From Kocuria soli (GTDB lineage Bacteria > Actinomycetota > Actinomycetes > Actinomycetales > Micrococcaceae): 64,000 nt of DNA. The stretch is from contig NZ_RKMF01000007.1 of NCBI RefSeq assembly GCF_003797835.1, positions 123,545-187,544 on the forward strand, given 5' to 3'. The notes below the pieces were generated by a model that was not told where the DNA came from, made no database searches, and worked only from the letters and a program-made list of their open reading frames with translations. Positions 57,029 to 64,000 of the stretch are shown here, in pieces (the stretch's first letter is position 1; the number at the start of each line of letters is the position of its first letter). The position numbers and the translations under genes were made by a program.

Positions 57029-58363
57029 GTGCCCGGAAACACCACTGCGCCCCAGAGCGCGTCCAACCACCTGATCCTCAAAGGCCGAGGCTGGGTGGCA
57101 CCACTGTGCTGGATCGCCGTGCTGTTGGACGGGTTCGACGCCGTCGTGCTGGGGGCCGTGATGCCCTCCATGATCGAGGATCCCGAGTTCGGACTCACCG
57201 CAGGCTCCGGAACCGTGGTGGCCACGGTCGGTCTGGTCGGCATGATGATCGGCGCGCTCGGCATGGGCTGGGCCACGGACAAGTTCGGGCGGCGCAAGCT
57301 GCTGATCGGCGCCGTCGTCCTGTTCTCCGTCTTCACCCTGGCCATGGCCTTCGTGGACTCGATCTTCCTGTTCGGCCTGCTCCGCTTCCTGGCCGGGGTG
57401 GGACTGGGCGGCTGCCTGCCCACCGGCATCTCGATGGTGACCGAGTTCGCGGGCAAGGGCCGCACGGGCAAGTCGACCACGCTCATGATGACCGGCTACC
57501 ACGTGGGCGCCGTGGTCACGGCGGCCCTGGCGATCGTCGTCGTGCAGAACCTCAACTGGCACGCCATGTTCATCATCGGTGCCCTGCCCTCCTTGATCCT
57601 GGTCCCGCTGATGTACCTCTACCTCCCCGAGTCCCCGGACTACCTGCTGTCCAAGGGGCGGGTGCAGGAGGCCAAGACCGTGTCCGAGCACTACGGCCTG
57701 GACTTCTCCGAGCAGGCGCACCACGAACAGGTGCTCACGGAGGCCGCTCCGGAGAGCGCCGAAGCCGCACGCAAGGGGCCCTCCCTGGTGCTGCAGGGCC
57801 AGTTCCGGCGCAACACGATCTTCGTGTGGATCGCCTCCTTCATGGGCCTGCTGCTGGTCTACGGACTCAACACCTGGCTGCCGCAGATCATGCGCGCCGC
57901 CGACTACGACCTCGGCAACGCCCTCGGCTTCCTCCTCATCCTCAACATCGGCGCCGTCGTGGGCCTGATGATCGCCGGGCGCGTGGCAGACAGGATCACC
58001 CCACGCAACGCGGGCATCATCTGGTTCATCGGTGCCGGTGTGCTGCTGGCCGCCCTGGCGATCAAACTCCCGCTACTGGGCATCTACGTCATGGTGTTCG
58101 TGACCGGGTGCTTCGTGTTCTCCGCCCAGGTCCTGGTCTACGCATTCTGTGCGGCGAACTACCCCGCCAACGTGCGGGCCACCGCCCTGGGCATGTCCGC
58201 CGGTGTGGGCCGGTTGGGCGCGATCTCCGGCCCCACGCTCGGCGGGGCCATGCTGGCCGCCGGTCTCGCCTACCCGTGGGGCTTCTTCGGCTTTGCCCTG
58301 GCAGCACTGCTGGGTGGCGGTGCCCTGACGGCCACCAAGACTCTGCGGCAAGAGGAATCCTGA
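57029..58363 (+). CDS. MFS transporter, aromatic acid:H+ symporter (AAHS) family
   Basis: The 444-aa protein has 12 predicted membrane segments. TM1 IAVLLDGFDAVVLGAVMPSM carries the Asp pair (DGFD) needed in AAHS carriers. The loop motif GWATDKFGRRKLL and TM4-5 FLAGVGLGGCLPTGISMVTEF also match. Likely substrates are benzoate, 4-hydroxybenzoate, protocatechuate or related acids. No aromatic catabolic genes are nearby. GTG 57029 was used. It lies between dgt and dnaG, an insertion into a commonly adjacent gene pair. Confidence 0.87.
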   Translation: MPGNTTAPQSASNHLILKGRGWVAPLCWIAVLLDGFDAVVLGAVMPSMIEDPEFGLTAGSGTVVATVGLVGMMIGALGMGWATDKFGRRKLLIGAVVLFSVFTLAMAFVDSIFLFGLLRFLAGVGLGGCLPTGISMVTEFAGKGRTGKSTTLMMTGYHVGAVVTAALAIVVVQNLNWHAMFIIGALPSLILVPLMYLYLPESPDYLLSKGRVQEAKTVSEHYGLDFSEQAHHEQVLTEAAPESAEAARKGPSLVLQGQFRRNTIFVWIASFMGLLLVYGLNTWLPQIMRAADYDLGNALGFLLILNIGAVVGLMIAGRVADRITPRNAGIIWFIGAGVLLAALAIKLPLLGIYVMVFVTGCFVFSAQVLVYAFCAANYPANVRATALGMSAGVGRLGAISGPTLGGAMLAAGLAYPWGFFGFALAALLGGGALTATKTLRQEES

Positions 58364-58384
58364 CCCAGCGCTCCGTGCGACAAC

Positions 58385-58390
58385 TACACT
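58385..58390 (+). promoter_or_regulatory. -10 element for dnaG (leaderless start)
   Basis: TACACT is followed by 7 nt and GTG 58398. Confidence 0.6.
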
Positions 58391-58397
58391 GGCTCGC

Positions 58398-60284
58398 GTG
58401 GCTGGGCTGATTCGACGCGAGGATATTGACGAGGTGCGTTCGCGCACCGATATCCGCGAGATCGTCGAAGGGTACGTGACCCTCAAGTCCGCTGGAATTG
58501 GCTCCTACAAGGGCCTGTGCCCCTTCCACGACGAGCGCACACCCTCCTTCCACGTCCGGCCGCAGTACGGGACGTACCACTGCTTCGGCTGCGACGAATC
58601 CGGTGACGTCATCGCCTTCATCATGGCGTTGGAGCACACCACCTTCGCCGAAACCGTGGAGCGGCTGGCCGCCCGGATCGGTTACGAACTGCACTACGAA
58701 CAGGGAAGCGGCCCCGACCGGGAGATGGTGGGGCGCCGTCAACGTCTGCTGGATGCGCACAAGGTGGCCGCCGAGTACTTCCAGGCCCAGTTGCGCACCC
58801 GCGGGGCGGCAGCCGCCCAGCGTTACCTGGGGGAGCGTGGCTTCACCCCGCAGGACGCCGAATCCTACGGCGTGGGCTACGCCCCGCAGGGCTGGGACCA
58901 CCTGCTCAAGCACTTGCGCTCGCGCGGCTACACGGACGAGGAACTGCAGGCCACGGGCATGTTCTCCGAGAACAACCGCGGTGGCTTCTACGACCGTTTC
59001 CGCGGCCGTCTGATCTTCCCCATCCGCGGCATCGGCGGGGAGGTCATCGGCTTCGGAGCGCGCAAGCTCTACGACGACGACCAGGGCCCCAAGTACCTCA
59101 ACACCCCCGAGACCCAGCTCTACAAGAAGTCCCAGGTGCTCTACGGCATCGACAAGGCCAAGCGCCAGATCGCCAAACAGCGACAGGTGGTGGTGGTCGA
59201 GGGCTACACGGACGTGATGTCCATGCACCTGGCGGGAGTGCCCACCGCCGTGGCCACGTGTGGCACCGCGTTCGGTGCCGAACACATCAAGATCGTTCGA
59301 CGCTTCCTCTCCGACGACGGCAGCGGCGGGGAGGTCATCTTCACCTTCGACGGCGACGTGGCCGGTCAGAAGGCGGCGCTGCGGGCCTTCGACGAGGACC
59401 AGAAGTTCATGGCCCAGACCTTCGTGGCCGTCGAACCCCACGGGATGGATCCGTGTGAACTGCGGCTGGCCCGCGGGGACGCCGCCGTGCGGTCACTGCT
59501 GGAGGCCAAACGGCCGTTGTTCGAGTTCGCAATCGACGCGACCCTCAAGCGATTCGACGTCAAGAGCCTGGAGGGGCGGGTGCAGGCCATGCGCGCCGCA
59601 GCCCCGATCGTCGCCCAGATCCGGGACGTGACGCTGCGGCCCGCTTACGCCCGTCAGCTGTCGGGGAAGGTCGGGCTGGACACGGCCGAGGTGGTCCGGG
59701 CCGTCGAGGACGCGGCCCGGACGCCGCGCACCGACCGGCGGCCCGCCTACGAGCCCGCGGAAGCCGCGGACGAACCCGTTGCAGCGACTCCTCGGATTTC
59801 CCTGCCGGATCCCCGGGATCCCATGCTGCGCGCAGAGCGGGAGGCGCTCGAGGTCGTCGTGCAGGTCCCGCACCTGCTGGGGGAGGCGGCGTGGGACCAG
59901 TTCACGGCCGTCGAATGTGCCCACCCGGTGCACACCGCGGTCCACGACGCCGTGACGGCCGTGTACTCCGGGGCCGGCGGCGGCGAGGTCCGGCAGGGAC
60001 GCGCCTGGGTCGAAGCCCTGAGCGCAGCCGTGCCGGAACCTCTGCGTGGCTACGTGGCGGGCCTCTCCATGCGCGCCCTGCCGGCCTCCAATGACGCCCA
60101 ACTGGAACGCTACGCGGCGGGAGTCGTCTCCCACCTGTACGACCGTCAGATCCACCGGCGTCAGGCCGATCTCCGGGCCGAACTCGAGCGCACGGACTCC
60201 CGGACCCAGCCCGAGCAGTACCAGGCCGTGAGCCGTCAGCTGCTGGACCTGGAACTGCAGCGCCGCAAGCTTCAGGCGAGCTGA
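58398..60284 (+). CDS. dnaG: DNA primase
   Basis: The 628-aa primase makes RNA primers at the replication fork. The N-terminal zinc-binding domain has CPFHDERTPSFHV with YHCFGCDESGD. The catalytic core has the motif FRGRLIFPI and toprim residues VVVVEGYTDVMSMH and FDGDVAGQKAALRA. The C-terminal helicase-interaction domain (about 480-628) ends in a helical Gln/Arg-rich stretch. The GTG start follows a leaderless -10 box. Confidence 0.95.
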   Translation: MAGLIRREDIDEVRSRTDIREIVEGYVTLKSAGIGSYKGLCPFHDERTPSFHVRPQYGTYHCFGCDESGDVIAFIMALEHTTFAETVERLAARIGYELHYEQGSGPDREMVGRRQRLLDAHKVAAEYFQAQLRTRGAAAAQRYLGERGFTPQDAESYGVGYAPQGWDHLLKHLRSRGYTDEELQATGMFSENNRGGFYDRFRGRLIFPIRGIGGEVIGFGARKLYDDDQGPKYLNTPETQLYKKSQVLYGIDKAKRQIAKQRQVVVVEGYTDVMSMHLAGVPTAVATCGTAFGAEHIKIVRRFLSDDGSGGEVIFTFDGDVAGQKAALRAFDEDQKFMAQTFVAVEPHGMDPCELRLARGDAAVRSLLEAKRPLFEFAIDATLKRFDVKSLEGRVQAMRAAAPIVAQIRDVTLRPAYARQLSGKVGLDTAEVVRAVEDAARTPRTDRRPAYEPAEAADEPVAATPRISLPDPRDPMLRAEREALEVVVQVPHLLGEAAWDQFTAVECAHPVHTAVHDAVTAVYSGAGGGEVRQGRAWVEALSAAVPEPLRGYVAGLSMRALPASNDAQLERYAAGVVSHLYDRQIHRRQADLRAELERTDSRTQPEQYQAVSRQLLDLELQRRKLQAS

Positions 60285-61748
60285 CGCGTTCCTCGCCGCC
60301 GGGCCATCCGCAGGATCACCCCGACGACCACGTCCACCCCCAGGAAGCAGAGCAGGCTGATGCCCAGCAGCGGCAGGAACATCCCCACGGCAACGGTGGT
60401 CACGGCGAGGCCGACGACCACCCACCAAGGCGTCCTCCGCAGGGCGCCCCGCACCGGAGCGCGGCCCGCACCGAAACCGGGGCGGCGCCGCCACCACATG
60501 AGGTAACCCCACACGGTCATGGCGGCCAGGCCGAGCGCGACGACGAACAGCACGACCTGATTGACCAGCCCGAACAGCAGCCCCATGTGCGCGTCGATGC
60601 CCCAGCGGGTCAGCTTGGCGGCCAGGCCGTAGTCCTGGAACCGCACCTCGTTGACCACCCGGTCCGTGGTTGGATCGACGGCCACGGAATCCGCCTGGGT
60701 CGGCCAGGAACGGTCGACCTCGGTCACGCTCCAGGCTTGCCCGTCCGCCGCGGGCGGCGCGATCTCCACGAGCGACGAATCGATCCCGGCGTCCCGGGCG
60801 ACGGCCAGGACGCCGTCGTACTCGGCTCCGGCCGTCGGGGTCGCCATGGTGTGCCCCGCGTGGCCGCTGTGGCCTTCGTGACCACCGGCAGCCCCCGTCC
60901 CGTCGCCCGATTGCAGAGCCGTGTCCAAGGTCGGCGTCGTCCATCCGAGAACCGTGCGGAGCTCCGCGACGTTCGCACCGGCACGGGCCGACCAGGTGAG
61001 GCCGGTGGCCGAGAGGAACAGGAAGCTGAGTGCCAGCCAGATCCCAGCGGCGCTGTGCCGGTTCAAGGTCCGTCGGTATGCGTTGAGTTCACCGGCCTCG
61101 GGCAGAACCAAGGTCCGACGACGTCGTTCGGGCTTGGTCCGTTGCCAGCGGGCGAGCCACAGACCGGCACCCGAGAGGGCAAGGACCCACAGCCACGACG
61201 CGGCCAGTTCGCTGTAGACCCGCCCCGGTTCACCGAGCAAGAGCGACCTGTGGAGATTGGACAACCAGGTGCGCAGCGGCAGCGCACCGCTGGTTCCGTA
61301 GACCGTCAGGTCTCCCGTGACGTTGCCCGTGGAAGGATCCACGAACACCGCCCGCGACTCGGATTCCCCGAGGGCCGGGTCGGCGAACATAACCCTCGTG
61401 GTGGTGCCGTCCTGTCCGGGACGCACCGCGGAGGGGGGCGTCGTCGGTCCCGATGCTCTCCTGGGCTCGGTCAATCTGGGTCTCCAGTCGGACGGACACG
61501 ACGGGCGTGTGGGCATTGAGTTCGTCGGCGTACACGATTTTCTCGAGCTGTGGGCTGATCGCGTACACCGCGCCGGTGAGCGCCGCGACGATCAGGAACG
61601 GTCCCACGAAGATGCCGACGTAGAAGTGAAGCCTGAGCAGCAGCGACTTTGCCCAAGGCCGTCGGTGGCGGGTGGATGACGGGCCGTCGGTGTTGACGAA
61701 GCCTCCCGGGGCTGCCGGGGGACCGGAGGTGATGCTGGTTGTGGACAT
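60272..61748 (-). pseudogene. PepSY-associated TM protein, split by a frameshift in a G6/C6 tract
   Basis: Two overlapping minus-strand frames together make one ~490-aa PepSY-associated TM protein. The first frame (start 61748) gives the first membrane segment LRLHFYVGIFVGPFLIVAALTGAVYAISPQLEKIVYADEL and runs to IGTDDAP. The second frame continues SAVRPGQDGTTTRVMFADP, the HR motif LSNLHRSLLLGEPGRVYSE, and four more membrane segments. The switch point is six consecutive G (61433-61438, C on the coding strand); removing one base restores the frame. A His-rich loop (HEGHSGHAGH) suggests metal contact. Such proteins are linked to iron or copper handling or ferric reduction. It could be a true pseudogene, a phase-variable gene or a sequencing error. 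Confidence 0.8.
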
Positions 61749-61910
61749 GATGAGATGACCTTTCGAATGGGCCCCGCCCATGGCGGGGCCTCCCGGTTCG
61801 ATGAATGCGCGGGCCGGTACGGTCCCGGCCTGCGGGCGCGTTCGGACGCAAGGCAGTACCCGGCCTGGGGTCTGCTCAGGCCGGTGCGGCAGCGCGAACG
61901 CGCGGAGTCT

Positions 61911-62546
61911 TCACATCTCGGGAAGGGGAGGCCCACGGCGGGCGTGGGCCGTCATGAACCAGCGACTGGCCACCAGATGGTGCGGTGCAGGCCAGTCGAA
62001 CCGACCAACACGGCGCGGACCCGGGTGGGGCGTCGGGCGCCAACGAACCAAGCCGACGGCGCGGGCGCACCAGGCGTCCACGACGGCCCAACAGGTTCGC
62101 TCGCCGAACCGCACCAACACGTAGGTCGCCACGGTGGCCAGGACGTGGGCCAGGAGCATGGCGCCGCCCGTGCTGTGCTCCACGGCGGTGGAGGTTGTCA
62201 TGTGTGTGTGGTGCTGCAGCATCGCATGGTCGTGCGCCCCGGCCGACACCTGAGCGGTGGCGCCGCCCTGGGCGGAGAACACGGCGTGAAAGGCGCCCTG
62301 ACCGGCACCGACCAGAAGGACGGTCCGTACCGGTCCCAGCCGGTGCGACGCCAGGAACACGCTCACGAATCCGGCCGCCACGAACGCGATCCCCAGGAAT
62401 CGGAGGTCGGGGGCATGAGCTGCCACGGCGTAGTGACCGGTGGCCGCGCACAGGGTGGACAGCACGGCCGCGAGCCACCCGCGGACAAGACGAGCGCGGG
62501 GCGAGGCCTGCTCGCCCCGCGAGGCGCCGTCGTCCCTGGGATTCAC
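61911..62546 (-). CDS. Uncharacterised His-rich membrane protein
   Basis: The ~211-aa protein has about four hydrophobic segments: LVRGWLAAVLSTLCAATGHYAVAA, LRFLGIAFVAAGFVSVFLA, TVLLVGAGQGAFHAVFSA and GGAMLLAHVLATVATYVLVRFG. The central loop AGAHDHAMLQHHTHMTTS is rich in His and Met and could bind copper or another metal. The C-terminus is basic with several Trp. GTG 62546 was chosen because the longer frame runs through the tRNA gene and a TAGGCT box lies 7 nt before it. It precedes the PepSY gene (162-bp gap), suggesting a joint metal-related role; this is inference. Confidence 0.65.
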   Translation of the reverse strand: MNPRDDGASRGEQASPRARLVRGWLAAVLSTLCAATGHYAVAAHAPDLRFLGIAFVAAGFVSVFLASHRLGPVRTVLLVGAGQGAFHAVFSAQGGATAQVSAGAHDHAMLQHHTHMTTSTAVEHSTGGAMLLAHVLATVATYVLVRFGERTCWAVVDAWCARAVGLVRWRPTPHPGPRRVGRFDWPAPHHLVASRWFMTAHARRGPPLPEM

Positions 62547-62553
62547 GGACGAC

Positions 62554-62559
62554 AGCCTA
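62554..62559 (-). promoter_or_regulatory. -10 element for the His-rich membrane protein (leaderless start)
   Basis: Minus-strand TAGGCT is followed by 7 nt and GTG 62546. Confidence 0.55.
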
Positions 62560-62630
62560 CGTGACGGTGAATTGTGCGATGCCGACGGGCAGGGTATGGT
62601 GTTCTCTCGTTGCACGCGATGCGCGCACAT

Positions 62631-62706
62631 TCCCCCGTAGCTCAGTTGGCAGAGCATTCGACTGTTAATCGAAGTGTCACTGGTTCGAGCCCAGTCGGGG
62701 GAGCCA
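62631..62706 (+). tRNA. tRNA-Asn (anticodon GTT), CCA encoded
   Basis: The 76-nt cloverleaf has a 7-bp acceptor stem (TCCCCCG/CGGGGGA), D-arm GCTC/GAGC, anticodon stem TTCGA/TCGAA with loop CTGTTAA, T-arm ACTGG/CCAGT with loop TTCGAGC, discriminator G and genomic CCA (62704-62706). The anticodon GTT reads Asn codons. It is the boundary beyond which the window looks accessory. Confidence 0.97.
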
Positions 62707-63058
62707 CTCGAGCACAGACTGAATGGTCTCTCACCAGGCCAAACAGAGAGAAGGGCCCCTGTCTTATTAGCCGGAGACAAGGGCCCTTCTTCGTGCCCTC
62801 ACAAGCACACTCACAAACGGTGGAAGCCGCTCACGACGTCTAGCCGAGCGTCGGAACGGCTCACACTTGCGGCCTAAGCCGACCCTGTCACCAACTCGTT
62901 CCTCACGCCCGGCGGTCGTTAGACACCTCCATCCTGACCGGTTGAGGCCCGTTCCTTCATCCTCGCCCTGGTGACGACAACGTCGTGGACGGCCACACCT
63001 TGGCGGGGAGATCCCAGAAGCGGGGAGACTGTCAGTCCCTTCGTGGCTTCGCTACCTT
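62707..63058. other. Region between tRNA-Asn and the unknown two-TM gene
   Basis: About 350 bp. It holds the tRNA terminator hairpin (62749-62790). I see no duplicated tRNA end, integrase gene or other coding sequence in it. Confidence 0.5.
62749..62790 (+). terminator. tRNA-Asn terminator hairpin
   Basis: 16-bp arms AGAAGGGCCCCTGTCT (62749-62764) and 62775-62790 pair with one mismatch around a 10-nt loop, 43 bp after the tRNA. Confidence 0.85.
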
Positions 63059-63727
63059 CTATCCAGAAACCTCGCCTCTGTTCCATTGCTGGGTCAGTTG
63101 CTTCACCTGGGTCACCGTTGCAGGCAGGGACTCGTGAGGCTCCGCGCTGATTGGGGGCGCTCCCGCACGAGCATGGATGGCGATTTCGTTCATCAGGAAC
63201 TGCAACGCCTGCGCCATGTCTTTCCGAATCCATTGTTCCGGGGGTTCGTCTGACGCGCTGAAGGTCGCGGAGTGAAGAGCGAACAGCGCGCTGATGAAGA
63301 CCATGTCCGGGTCGTTTGGGTCAGGGGCGCCGTCCCGGTCGAAATCCCGGGAAGTCGCGAATAGACGGCGTCCGAGAGCCAAGGCCTCCGCCGTGGCCTC
63401 GCGGAGTCCGGCGGTTGAGACCACATCCGGTTGTTCAATCCGCCACATGATGTCGCTGATCTGCTCGGCAAGACCGGCGCGGGTCTCGGCCTCCCGCTGG
63501 CGGCGCTCGTGGCGGAAGCCGAACCACAGGGCCGCGATCGTGAAGCTTCCGCCGACGAGTGCGCTGAGAAGGCCCACGGCGAGGTCGAACCAGTTGGACG
63601 GCTCGAGGTCGGGGATCGACCTCGCGAGGCTGACGGTCAAGGGGGCGGCGACAAGCGCCCCAACGACTACGCCGACGCCGAACCAGGCGACATCGTGCTT
63701 CCTGTTCCGCTTTGAATTCTGAGCCAT
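63059..63727 (-). CDS. Unknown protein with two N-terminal membrane segments
   Basis: I do not recognise this 222-aa protein. After a basic start (MAQNSKRNRKHD) come two membrane segments (about 14-35 and 47-70: VAWFGVGVVVGALVAAPLTVSLA; FDLAVGLLSALVGGSFTIAALWFGF). A cytoplasmic helical domain follows with RHERRQREAETRAGLAEQISDIMW, a DxDxDG-like acidic loop (SRDFDRDGAPDPNDPD) and ALQFLMNEIAIHARAG. It is flanked by tRNA-Asn and an IS481 element, so it may be accessory. A TAGGCT -10 box lies 7 nt before ATG 63727, as for host genes. Confidence 0.6.
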   Translation of the reverse strand: MAQNSKRNRKHDVAWFGVGVVVGALVAAPLTVSLARSIPDLEPSNWFDLAVGLLSALVGGSFTIAALWFGFRHERRQREAETRAGLAEQISDIMWRIEQPDVVSTAGLREATAEALALGRRLFATSRDFDRDGAPDPNDPDMVFISALFALHSATFSASDEPPEQWIRKDMAQALQFLMNEIAIHARAGAPPISAEPHESLPATVTQVKQLTQQWNRGEVSG

Positions 63728-63734
63728 GACGGAG

Positions 63735-63740
63735 AGCCTA
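63735..63740 (-). promoter_or_regulatory. -10 element for the two-TM gene (leaderless start)
   Basis: Minus-strand TAGGCT is followed by 7 nt and the ATG at 63727. TTGACC (63761-63756) could be the -35, although the spacer is only 15 nt. Confidence 0.55.
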
Positions 63741-63916
63741 GGATGCGTTTGGGGCGGTCAAGTAGTCACTACGACGAGACATAGTCAAAGGCATGGACGG
63801 CCAGGCAAATTGAAACCCGTCGAAGTTCACGGAGATTAGGATCGTGATGCAGTGGATTCCGTCAGCTGCACACCTAGGTGTACTTCCCCGGCAGGTTGTG
63901 AACACGCGGGGTAGAT

Positions 63917-63975
63917 GAAGGCCTCCGGGCAAGATGTGGGTTACCACACTCAACATCTTCACCACGGAGGCCTTC
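63917..63975 (+). promoter_or_regulatory. Hairpin masking the IS481 transposase ribosome site
   Basis: Arms GAAGGCCTCCG (63917-63927) and CGGAGGCCTTC (63965-63975) pair perfectly. Inside, AAGATGT (63931-63937) pairs with ACATCTT (63953-63959), and GTGG can pair with CCAC. The 3' arm contains the CGGAGG ribosome site for the GTG at 63976. Confidence 0.7.
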
Positions 63976-64000
63976 GTGACTCACGCTAACGCACCTTTGA
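63976..64000 (+). mobile_element. IS481-family transposase, N-terminus only (cut by window edge)
   Basis: The last 25 bases read GTG then codons for THANAPL, the usual beginning of many actinobacterial IS481-family transposases (MTHANAPLTPAGRLRLA). CGGAGG lies 5 nt before the GTG. The element's left end lies somewhere in 63741-63916 and its terminal repeat was not identified. Confidence 0.75.

Noticed and set aside
62707..63058. Attachment-site duplicate of the tRNA-Asn 3' end
   Set aside because: No second copy of the tRNA end was found within the window, so an integration event cannot be shown.

Overview
The window is about 64 kb of high-GC actinobacterial chromosome. Gene content and protein sequences point to the order Micrococcales, most likely Micrococcaceae (Kocuria/Rothia/Micrococcus-like). 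Supporting signs are an Rpf-type resuscitation-promoting factor with a LysM domain, an acyl-CoA carboxylase with an epsilon subunit, a SAM-IV riboswitch upstream of metY-metX, GatCAB, a eukaryote-like dimeric GlyRS, and many leaderless starts in which a -10 hexamer lies 6-8 nt before ATG/GTG. Nearly all of it is core chromosome. Only the last ~1.4 kb, after a tRNA-Asn, looks accessory, and it ends in the start of an IS481-family transposase.

Layout. 1-20 kb: the 3' end of an LpdA-like NAD(P)H-quinone dehydrogenase; a DUF559/Vsr-like nuclease gene bracketed by two copies of one palindrome; an MHS-type MFS carrier; the biotin carboxylase/BCCP subunit of acyl-CoA carboxylase; a NarL-type two-component system; a GAP-family membrane protein; maf; a ChaB/Rho_N protein; a lipoate ligase; an ethanol/acetaldehyde oxidation operon (aldehyde dehydrogenase, DUF779, AdhP); an SLH-domain secreted protein that appears frameshifted; a DUF885 metallopeptidase-like protein; and the carboxylase epsilon and beta subunits. 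20-24 kb: birA, a PH-domain membrane protein, a class III adenylate cyclase and a PP2C phosphatase, translationally coupled by 4-nt overlaps. The order lpdA - biotin carboxylase - maf - epsilon - beta - birA - PH protein is, from memory, the order in Mycobacterium tuberculosis (Rv3303c to Rv3278c), with insertions.

24-31.6 kb: a lipid beta-oxidation/reduction locus. A TetR regulator and an acyl-CoA oxidase-like enzyme run leftward. A FadA2-like thiolase, a two-domain FabG4-like reductase and a MaoC/HtdX-like hydratase run rightward, matching the mycobacterial Rv0241c-Rv0244c gene set. 31.7-40.9 kb: ligA, rpf with an elaborate promoter region containing a perfect Crp/GlxR-type site, an unknown basic protein, gatC-gatA-gatB, a YidD-like protein and a CPBP protease homologue. 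40.9-48.8 kb: oligopeptidase B, a second CPBP protein, the SAM-IV riboswitch with metY-metX, and a second DUF559 nuclease again bracketed by a palindrome pair, followed by a carboxylesterase. 48.8-60.3 kb: an S4 protein, a DUF606 transporter, glyS, a GNAT protein, two tandem TM2-like proteins, dusB, dgt, an AAHS-type aromatic-acid MFS carrier and dnaG. 60.3-64 kb: a frameshifted PepSY membrane protein, a His-rich membrane protein, tRNA-Asn, an unknown two-TM protein and the IS481 start.

Most noteworthy. (i) Both DUF559 nuclease paralogues sit between matched copies of long GCCGAR-ended palindromes, and at the second locus the palindrome supplies the last codons and the stop of both metX and the nuclease gene; this is organised like REP/RAYT systems. 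(ii) Two genes are broken by apparent single-base frameshifts. (iii) A hairpin appears to mask the ribosome-binding site of the IS481 transposase. (iv) A 28-bp tandem duplication covers the yidD promoter. No CRISPR array, prophage or classical defence island is present.
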